A stretch of 64,000 nucleotides of DNA from NCBI GenBank assembly GCA_947471745.1, contig CANJKZ010001109.1:3961501-4025500 (forward strand), read 5' to 3'. Position numbers and translations under genes: made by a program. A model generated the notes under the pieces. That model was not told the origin of the DNA. It searched no databases and worked only from the letters and a program-made list of their open reading frames with translations. Below are positions 56,849-64,000 of this stretch, piece after piece; the stretch's first letter is position 1, and each line of letters opens with the position of its first letter. This stretch comes from Closterium sp. Naga37s-1. Lineage: Eukaryota; Streptophyta; Zygnematophyceae; Desmidiales; Closteriaceae.

Positions 56849-57890
56849 GGAGTGGAGCGCTGCGGCACTGCGCCTCTACCAAGTCAGAAAGGAGCAGCTG
56901 ATCACCCAGGACGATTTGCAAGTTGAACACAGTCAGAAAATGCTCGACTACAATGAAAGAGGGCAAAAGAAGGGCGACGATGCTGCCAGCATGTCAGTGA
57001 ACTGAGAAAACCAGTTTTGATGATGTGACGCTGGCAGGTCTCCGCTTCAGGTCCGACCTGCGGGGAACCGCGTCTATCCCCGCAGAAGTCCCGATGAGTT
57101 TTGCTCCGGTCGCCATCTGGTTATGTGGGCGAGCTGTTGCGACAAAGGTTGGCGGGCCGTGAACAGAGATAAGGGAATCTACCCGTCTCCCTTTTTACCT
57201 TTTCCCTCTACTCTGTCCACCTCCTCCTTGCCTTTTTGCACTCCAACTGAACCCGGAGTCTTCTTTTCCTATCAAACATTTCAAATTCACCCTTGTTCCC
57301 GAATGTCTCCACGCTTTGCCATTGCCCCCCGCGTCACCTCGTGTCGACCTTTTTCCGCGGCCTCCATTGTAGGTGCTGCTACCATGCATGCCACCTCTTT
57401 TTCCTATGCCCCTTCCTCAGCCATATTATGTCCAGTGATTGCTGCTGATGCCATAAGAACTCGCCAATTTACGACGATGTAAATCCTCTTGAAGAATTGC
57501 CTCCTTAACGTCTTCGAGAATGAGACATGGCAAGTCACGATTCAGGTTGATGGTGAGCGAGGACCATGACTCAGAGATCAAGGCAAGCAACTTGGTTTTT
57601 CTGGACCTTATTATAGTTGTAATCAGCTTCTTTGAGCCACATCAACAGGTCGACAACCTGTCCTCAACCGTTTCGTCTTCTTCTACTCGTGGTGCCACCA
57701 TTTGCCGTTCCAATACCACCACTGTTGTTGCAGCATGTAGCAGCATGTACACCCTTGATAGCTGCCTATGCCTTTCGACGTCTCTTTGATTCACACTGGA
57801 AAGGCTTGATATGACGGATCGGGCTGCTCCTCAATACTAGCCCAGCTTGGAGATAGCTTTGCGCGCTCTTCCGCACCACAAGCTCTACTC
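56849..57890. promoter_or_regulatory. Upstream region of gene 1
   Basis: The promoter of gene 1 should lie to the right of 56848. I see no clear TATA box or operator within the first 200 bp. No convincing ORF occurs between 56900 and 57890. Confidence 0.3.
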
Positions 57891-58600
57891 TGGGTCGTTC
57901 TGGGCTCTACTCACGGTAATCCTACTAAAAATGGGAGGCTCGAGGTAGGGCCGCGACGCGACGCGACGGGGGGTGCGAACACGGCCGCGGCGAGGAAGGG
58001 CCTCGACGGAGTGCGACGGGGGGCACGATGGGGTGCGACAAGAAGGCACCATTGGAGGACCGAGAGGGCGTGAGCCTATGGCTCTGAATACCATGTGAAC
58101 ATAGGAGAAACTAGGGTAGATAGAGGCTTACGAGAGTTGAAAGAAGAGAGTGTTGATAGAAAGGGCAAGCGTTCTAGAAGTACAAGCAAAAAGTGTTGCA
58201 ACAGCAACAGGTGAAACAAAATAACAACACTACCTATGTAATCAGTTGAAATGAAACAGTTTTTGACATACTCCCCCATAAGCATAGATAGAGTTAAGAA
58301 CATAAATTCTCTAAAGCAGTGACCAAGGGAGAGCAAAAAGAAACCTTCTCCCTGTCACATAGTCAACATGGTTTTTGTTTTGTTTTGTTCTGTTTTTGTA
58401 TTTTCCCATGTCTCTAGTTTGCCTTTTCATTTCTGTCAAGAGTGCTGCCCACCAGAAAATGCCAAGTGGGTGGAAACATTCGGGTTTTTTCAGTACCGTA
58501 ACATCAAACAAACCAGGTGCTATAAAACTTTGCCATTCAATGAAATACACCCACCCAGTTTATTTTATGAATTTTCTATGGAGCCCTGAGACGACTGAAC
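57890..58600 (-). mobile_element. LTR with adjacent primer site and polypurine tract (minus)
   Basis: LTR 58094-58268 (175 bp; minus TGTCAAAAACTGTTTC ... TATGTTCACA). Downstream on the minus strand is TGGTATTCAGAGCC (58080-58093), a primer site, with a GC-rich leader to ~57900. Upstream is TTATGGGGGAGTA, a polypurine tract (58269-58281). An LTR flanked by both signals implies internal regions on both sides. The right-hand piece holds a short frame (58311-58550, FIEWQSF to FALPWSLL) that I cannot place. Confidence 0.65.
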
Positions 58601-59077
58601 TATTGCCATGTTTCATAGTATGCACTACATCATAGATGTATTTGAGTTACCTCAGAATCTGATTTTTGAGGTAAAGTATGGTAGTTGGACTTCACTTCAG
58701 ATTATCGATGGCACGCAAATAGACTTCTCTGCTACAGTTCCAGAGAAAGACCTACCATTGTACTCATAAAACCGTGCGATTGGTGATGCGTTAGCCCCAC
58801 CGTAGAAGCGGTAAGTAGCTGAGCACGCTATTGATGGCTGGACAGGCTTGATCCTACCCTTCTTGCATATACCCATTGTGAACGACCAATACTCTGCCCT
58901 CAGGCAAATCTGGGGTCATAGGATGGATGGGATAGAGGTTCATGAGTAATTAAGGGTGTCGGAGAAACCGAACCGACTAACAAGGAATGCACAATAAAGG
59001 CAAGGGAGATAAAGCACATACTCTTTCAAAAGCCCTGCAGAGTGCACCTACCTCTGTCCACCTATTCCTTGCTCTCC
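58601..59077. other. Interval downstream of gene 2 stop
   Basis: Contains the 3' flank of gene 2 and unassigned AT-rich sequence. No kinase or transmembrane exon is recognisable. Confidence 0.4.
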
Positions 59078-59455
59078 TCATCCCCAAGGCCACCCCCAAG
59101 CCCTCAGAATTCCCACATGTACACCCATGTTGCTGCCGATCACAGAGGCAGAGGAAGGTATGGTGGCGGAGCAGGTGAGGCCGGGATTGTTGCGGTACAG
59201 CGCAGCCCATGCATCCCCAGTTACACCCCCTTGTGAAACGGAGGCCATTTGAAGCAGTTGCCCGCACGTGTCTAGAGTTGTGAGGGTGCCGTATCTCACA
59301 CACTGAGGCACGGTGAAGGCAAAGGCAGCACTGCGCTCAAGGCACACAGAGAGGCCCGCCTTGATGGGCTTGGAGCAGTCAAGCCCGGGGTTGAGCGCAA
59401 TGAGATTCCCCATACTGAAGTTGAGCGGTGCGCAGATGGATGCACAAGTGTCACC
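59078..59455 (-). CDS. Gene 2: two LysM motifs and stop codon
   Basis: A CTCCAG acceptor precedes GDTCASICAPLNFSMGNL, then IALNPGLDC and a VCL end: a classic plant/fungal LysM (GDTC..I....S...L..LNP.L.C). A second, more divergent unit follows (TLTTLDTCGQLLQ, then ALYRNNPGLTC). LysM modules bind chitin-type or peptidoglycan-type N-acetylglucosamine polymers at the cell surface. The frame runs into TGA near 59078; a cryptic donor (GTGTAC, just after the second LysM) could extend the gene, but no coding continuation is visible. Confidence 0.75.
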   Translation of the reverse strand, partial: GDTCASICAPLNFSMGNLIALNPGLDCSKPIKAGLSVCLERSAAFAFTVPQCVRYGTLTTLDTCGQLLQMASVSQGGVTGDAWAALYRNNPGLTCSATIPSSASVIGSNMGVHVGILRAWGWPWG

Positions 59456-62400
59456 CTGGAGGGTTGAACAGAGGCAGGGAAGGTGATGCTTGGTGTTTGC
59501 AATGTGCATTTGAGTCAGCAGGGGCGATTGTTACAAGTGCAATTTGAAGACCGTTTTTAACAACAGGAGGATATAGCCAAATGCTCAAGGAGTTGTGCAA
59601 CTGTTTTCAAGATACAGCGTGGCGAAATCCTGCGAGCCAGTTAAACAACTGTTTTCTAGTTGCTCCTGCCTGTGCGTAGAATCTATATAAATGTGTGCTT
59701 GTACCTGTCGAAATTAATCGAATGCATTTGCGTTTTTCAAGCTCGTATTCTACTACTTCGTATTGACGAGAGTATAAATATTACCTTGGTGCTGCCGAAA
59801 TTCTTCTCGACCAGTTTGCTCGTCCTACAAGCTGAGCAAGGCATAACTACTCACTTGCTATTTTCTACGCCCTTGGCTAGGAGGTGACAAGCTGTCACAC
59901 TCGAAGGGCTGCAAGTGATGTTAAGTGTTGCCGACCAAAGTTTGTAGTTCAAGCTTTAGTCGCTTTCGCATAACGTTATAGCTGTAAACAACCAGGAACA
60001 CTTGAATGGTGCTGCGATCCCCAGGCTCATAATCTACCCACATCGTGTATGCATCGCCATCGATGAAAGTGAACGGTGACACCTCCTTGACCAAGGGTTC
60101 CTCTGTGCCGTTAACACTCAGCCCCACTTGCTGTTCGCCCATATCATTTGAAAGCGTGTTGAAGACAACGGCCACGCTCTGATTTACCACGCCTCTGTAC
60201 CCCACACCGCGAGGCTTCCCCACCTTGGGCTTTGCTGCGATCACAAATGCAAAGCCGTTGGACCTGGCAGTACCAGTCTGGGGCATATCAGCAAAGGTGA
60301 AGTTTACTTTGAAGGCCAACTGCAAGCCGCATCCTGAAGTCACACCAGGCTGGTACACAAACAGAGGCACTGGCTTCGGCACAAACTTCCCCACCGTCTC
60401 CTTCTTTGTGCCCTTGGTGAGAATTGCGAATGGCGAGAGAATGCTCCTTGAGGGGACTGGAGAGTGGAAGGGTGAGAGTGGCGGAGCAATGGAATGTGTA
60501 TTAAGCTGTGCAAACAAGATGACTTGGTCAAAACCCCCTTGAGGGTGACGTCTGTATACATTGGGACTGTGGCTGTGTAGGGTGTTTCCATATATAGCAC
60601 CCCTAGATCAACGAGCTCAACAACCCCAAGAATAACCTAAGAAAGTGCAGCAAAGCGTGGATAAACTAATGTGTGCAAAATGGAATGCAGAGGAAATGGC
60701 AATGAAGTGCATATGGGAAGGAGCACAGACACTGTGAGGTCCTCGAGCCTAGTGCTTCATTACTGTGAAAGTGAGTTTCAGCTGTTTCTCACCTCCTGGA
60801 ATACAATTGATTCTTTCAAGCTGCATCAATCCCGCTCCACACAAGCACGTTGGCACCAAGCTGGGCCCATCTGGGTAACATAAGAAACGACCACCACAGG
60901 CAGCAGTGGTTGGAGAGATGCCACAAAACGCCATGCACTGTGCTGCAGGCCGTTGCAACTCAGGACGGCAGGCATCGCTCGGTGAGAAGCAGTTGGCCGT
61001 GATGGAGTGTTGCTGGCAGTCTGGCACAACACCCGACAGGTAGTTGTCAGACAGGTCCACTTTGATAGGCGGGAGCTTCACCAAGGGGCCAGTGAGGTAG
61101 TTTTGAGAGAGATCTCTGCAGGGAAAGGGAGAATCAAGATAGAAGAAGAGAATAACATGGAAGAGCATGGGTCATTGGAGAGTATGGGTCCGAACTACCA
61201 TTTAAAGAGAGAATATGCGGAGAAAAGCAGAGAAAACTAGAGTAAAGACTGTTAGAGATGGTCTTGTATATCACTTATCGTACTAGCTTTGTGTACTTGC
61301 ATGTTGTAATGGTTGTAGTTTTGCAGTTGTGAAGATGTTGATTGCAACGGGGATTGAGCCAGTAATTTGGTTGGTTCAGCTTACAACAATGACAAGTGAC
61401 GAGCTAAACGAGAAGGAACGTCGCAGAGCTGTCTACACTACTAGACAATTAAGAGTGCCTTTTCAACTGCCCAAAACTTCAACCCATCAGGTACTCAGGA
61501 TCAAGAGAACAGCATGGCTGCACTCTCCATTACGACCAGGCACAGAGTCGTGTCAGACTTGGTTCGCAATTTGTGCATGTCTGCAGACACACGTTTGAGA
61601 TCACTCAAAAGTAACACTGAGGGGGTCACAAGCACACAATCACATGACTCCGGTCACATCCGTACTACTTGTACCAGAACCACAGGATACCGCGAACGAC
61701 AGGGTGTTGGTCATGGAGAGAGCTAATGCAACAGCCCAAAAAGGAGCATGGGTTTGGACCATACGAATTTCAGAAGATGTGAAAAAATGTAACAGAGATG
61801 GGCGAGTAAATATTTCTTAGAGAAAGGGTGGGTTTGGTCATTCCACCACACTCGAATCGCTTCTACCTTGCAATCTACAATCACATAAATCCAGTCATGT
61901 GCCGAGCACATGATACAGCGACGCAGAGGGTTGTGATCAGCGGAGCTGATGTGGATGGTTATAGAAAGAATGGTTACTGGGGTGCATTGGTCAGGACTAG
62001 CATCAAAAGAAAGACAAATGGTGGAGATTAGATAAGAAGAAGCTGGAGTACAGCCAACCAAACACCTTCAGTGAACTTACAGATAAGTGACGTTTGCGAA
62101 GTTCCCCATTGCAGCAGGAATTGTGCCAGTGAGTTGATTGCTAGCAAGATTTCTATCACGATGAACATGAATGCCCATGTGGTAGATGCATGAAGCTTAA
62201 TTTTTGCATGGTAACAAGCAGCGGAAAAGAGCAAGCAAGTGCATTGGAAGGCGGAAGCCCATAGAAGACAACGAAGGCATCAAAGACTGCACAATGGACA
62301 CTGTCCGTGGGACGTGTGCTGACACTGGCAGAGGATAGATGGGGTCAGAATAACCGAGGAAAATCATGCCCTTTTTGTGCCCCAGGGATTGCCATCAACA

Positions 62401-63977
62401 TATACAATCGGCAGTGGGAATGGGGGAGAGAGGCACACACTGCATTATGTGATCATTCTACAACCTCAAACTCACATCTATCTCGCTATCCACATTAACA
62501 TGACTCCAGTCGCACTACTAGTACCAAGAGCACACAATACTGCAATAGAGATGGTGGTGATCAGAGTAACTGATGCAAGTAAGAAGGATAAGAGGAAAAT
62601 AGATTGCATGGGCCAGGACTAGCATGAAAAGAAGGAGAAACGGTGGAGATTAGAGAGGAGAAGAGACAGCCAAGCCTTTCTGGGGCTTATAGAGTCTTCA
62701 GTTTTGCGAGGTTGCCAATATCACCAGGAATTGTGCCACTGAGCCGATTGCGAGAAAGTGATCTGCAATGATGTGTATGAATGCGCATGTGGTAGATATA
62801 GGAAGCTCTTGTTGGCATGGGAACAAGCGGATAGGATGCAAAAACAGGCATGAAACACATGATGAGGGACATTGTCCGCGGAATGTGTGCTCAAGGTCGA
62901 AAATTGCGATCATAAATTTTCGCTGGAAATTTTTGGTGGAGATGTTGAGGCGGATTTTAAATATTTCGGCGAAATTTTGTTAGACCTGAAAAATAAGCAG
63001 AAGGATCTTCCTTCAATTTCCTGGCGGCGAATAGCCAGTTATGCGGAGATCTGGTGCCCAAATCTCAGATCCGAGCGCCTAAATGTCAGACCCCCCTAGA
63101 TCTGGTTGCAAAATGTTAGTAAGATTTGCACCTGTCATTTTTTTCTATTTACATACAATTTTCTATTTCTATTATTACAACATTTAAGGCGAAATTTTGC
63201 ACGAAGATATATACATATATATCTCTATTCTGACCAAAATAATCGAAAATTACAGGAGAAATTTTCAACTGCAATTTTTTTCCCCAAAATATGAGAAATT
63301 CGGCGAAATATTGAACCCTGTGTGTGCTGATACTGGCAGGGGATAGATGTGGCCAGATGAAGTGAGGAGAGACGTGACATTTTTGTTCCCCAGGAAGTGT
63401 CATCGACGTAAAGAATGGCCACGGAGAAGAGCGCAAGGGAAAGCGGAAAGTAGATAGGAGATAAGGAAGACGAAGGAACGAGGAGGAACGGAGGGGGATG
63501 ATGTAGACAGTGCTGTGAAAGGGAGGAAGAGGAGGACGCAAGACGTGAAAGTACGGAAAGGGTGAAGAAGTCAAATCATAGGGGACTCTTTGCAAAGATG
63601 TGCGTAAAAACATTGAGGTTCTGTTTCTATGGATGGAAAGGACGGAAGATTGGAGGAGGAATGGGTGACCAACACGAAGGGATGTGCGTAAAAGCATTCA
63701 GGGAGGAGGGTAAATGGACAAGTACAATCAAGAAGGGCAAGAACGAAACAAGGAAGAAACGGATGAGAAAGGCCTTACGCTAGAAAAAGGGTTTAAGAGT
63801 GCCTTGTGAATTACCCAGAATCTGAGCTCAGCAGGTGCTTCAACCCTCGGCTTTAGAGAGAAGAAGCCGGAGAACAGCCAACCAAAGGGCTTTCCGGGGG
63901 CTTACAGCCAATTCAGGTTTGGAAGGTTTCCGATCGCAGCAGGAATTGTGCCAGTGAGTTGATTGCTAGCAAGACCT
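59078..63977 (-). CDS. Gene 2: LRR - Cys-rich - legume lectin - LysM protein (5' part outside window)
   Basis: Minus-strand model. LRR exons lie at 63906-63977, 62691-62762 and 62081-62152; a combined last-LRR and 10-cysteine exon at 60793-61115; an L-type lectin exon at 59921-60537; and a LysM exon ending in a stop near 59078. All LRR exons share the phase of gene 1. The predicted product is an extracellular carbohydrate- and peptide-sensing protein. No kinase motifs (HRD, DFG) are visible between the LysM exon and the start of gene 1 at 56848, so it may be a secreted or receptor-like protein rather than a receptor kinase. Exon links between lectin and LysM are inferred. The N-terminus is off the right edge. 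Confidence 0.6.
59520..59920. other. Gap between lectin and LysM exons
   Basis: AT-richer sequence without a recognisable exon or repeat. Treated as intron of gene 2. The missing last lectin strand might be hidden here in a short exon that I cannot identify. Confidence 0.4.
59921..60537 (-). CDS. Gene 2: legume (L-type) lectin domain
   Basis: Single open frame of about 200 residues. Features of L-type lectins appear in order: a beta-rich start (GCGLQLAFKVNFTF), an NGFAFVIA strand, GVGYRGVVNQSVAVVFNT (the GLGYxGixNSxAVEFDT block), QQVGLSVNG, then DGDAYTMWVDYEPGD and a VFLVVYS strand. In this family these form the jelly-roll carbohydrate-binding fold; the Asp of the usual AVEFDT metal site is Asn here (VFNT), so metal and sugar binding may be weakened. 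The start at 60537 is chosen because its AG acceptor gives the right phase with the Cys-rich exon; the polypyrimidine tract is poor. The C-terminal strand is not clearly present before the stop at 59921. Confidence 0.75.
60793..61115 (-). CDS. Gene 2: terminal LRR and 10-cysteine segment
   Basis: After a CTGCAG acceptor the exon starts in the LRR phase with DLSQNYLTGPLVKLPP and a short final LRR (VDLSDNYLSGVVPDC). A compact region with ten cysteines follows (motifs ITANCF, QCMAFCG, FLCYPDG, CLCGAG, INCIPGG), ending at a GTGAG donor. The cysteine spacing suggests a disulfide-stabilised C-terminal LRR cap or a separate small domain; I do not recognise it as a named family. The exon ends with one base (G), which fits two bases at the start of the lectin exon. 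Confidence 0.75.
61314..61385 (-). pseudogene. Degenerate LRR exon in gene 2
   Basis: About 65 nt resemble an LRR exon. The readable part is NQITGSIPVAI, but a TGA lies two codons upstream of it, the acceptor AG is absent and the GNL motif has decayed. Edges are approximate. Probably skipped. Confidence 0.45.
61386..62080. other. Gene 2 intron
   Basis: Has the repeated intron text (caatcacataaatccagtca at ~61870, agcggagctgatg at ~61940). No additional exon seen. Confidence 0.5.
62081..62152 (-). CDS. Gene 2 LRR exon
   Basis: 72 nt, GATAG acceptor, GTAAG donor. Encodes NLASNQLTGTIPAAMGNF then ANVTYL. Intact. Confidence 0.75.
62691..62762 (-). CDS. Gene 2 LRR exon with non-canonical donor
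   Basis: 72 nt and fully open: SLSRNRLSGTIPGDIGNL then AKLKTL. The acceptor is TTGCAG, but the donor reads ATAAGC instead of the GTAAGC found in the sister exons. Splicing at this site is doubtful; the exon may be skipped. Confidence 0.6.
62892..63320 (+). mobile_element. hAT-type non-autonomous element with perfect 8-bp target duplication
   Basis: 429 bp, starting caaggtcgaaaattgcg and ending gaaatattgaaccctg (complement cagggttcaatatttc), so imperfect terminal inverted repeats of CARGGT type. tgtgtgct occurs at 62884-62891 and 63321-63328. Deleting the element and one copy restores gtgtgctgatactggcagg, the intron core found uninterrupted in a dozen other introns. AT-rich, no transposase. 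Confidence 0.85.
63329..63905. other. Gene 2 intron, rightmost
   Basis: Intron core continues (ggcaggggatagatg), followed by purine-rich gaggaacgg stretches. No exon or element recognised. Confidence 0.5.
63906..63977 (-). CDS. Gene 2 LRR exon
   Basis: 72 nt, GTAGAG acceptor side and GTAAG donor. Encodes GLASNQLTGTIPAAIGNL then PNLNWL. Intact. Confidence 0.75.
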
Positions 63978-64000
63978 CTACCAGGACAAACATGAATGCG

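Noticed and set aside
54664..54684. Interstitial telomere (ccctaaacccctaaa)
   Set aside because: Only about two imperfect units; too short to be more than coincidence.
57123..57800. Several 60-120 codon plus-strand frames
   Set aside because: No domain, no conserved context, and overlapping alternatives; not supported as genes.
56849..59077. Kinase domain of gene 2
   Set aside because: Looked for HRDLK, DFG and APE motifs on the minus strand; none found, so not annotated.

Overview
This is a eukaryotic window, most likely from a streptophyte (charophyte) alga. A Closterium-like zygnematophyte is my guess, not a demonstrated assignment. The reasons are plant-type leucine-rich-repeat (LRR) exons with GT-AG introns, a legume-type lectin domain, plant/fungal-type LysM domains, a chromodomain-bearing Ty3/gypsy element, and many Ty1/copia elements primed by initiator-tRNA-Met-like sites. 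I see no bacterial-type operon, rRNA, tRNA or CRISPR.

The host content is two tandem genes on the minus strand. Gene 1 starts at 56848 with a signal-peptide exon. An LRRNT-type exon follows (55942-56065), then a long series of LRR exons. Fifteen are intact, each exactly 72 nt, with the same splice phase and one 24-residue repeat; five more are broken or partial. The gene runs off the left edge. Gene 2 enters from the right edge (63977) and ends near 59078. It encodes LRRs, a 10-cysteine segment, an L-type lectin domain and two LysM motifs; I see no kinase. Introns share a common core (for example a motif like gtgtgctgacactggcagg), so the locus grew by tandem duplication of exon-plus-intron units and of multi-exon blocks.

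Introns are loaded with mobile DNA. About 32 kb (871-32950) of nested retroelements lies between a 5-prime piece of an LRR exon (32951-32990) and what may be its 3-prime stub (862-870). From left to right this block holds: a copia fragment fused to an inverted RNase H piece (871-2190); a degraded gypsy element (3095-13415) split by copia-1 (4830-11074, target duplication ggttc), which itself carries a 380-bp TRIM-like element (5397-5776, target duplication cccgt); two copies of another copia family fused tail-to-tail as a ~9.6-kb inverted repeat (13416-24420); GC-rich minisatellites; and a complete but mutated chromovirus (26195-31715, target duplication ctgta).

From 33 to 57 kb the LRR exons are separated by introns holding two solo LTRs of the copia-1 family (38129-38393, 49894-50186), a young non-autonomous LTR element with near-identical 203-bp LTRs (39000-40633, target duplication gtagc), hAT-type MITEs with 8-bp target duplications, three gag-like fragments of one retroelement family, and a ~3-kb tandem duplication. 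Paralogous introns serve as empty sites and confirm several insertions.

Taken together, this is an expanding surface-receptor-like locus in which 24-residue LRR cassettes are gained, lost and interrupted by duplication and transposition. Whether gene 1 is expressed as one >56-kb transcription unit cannot be decided from sequence alone.
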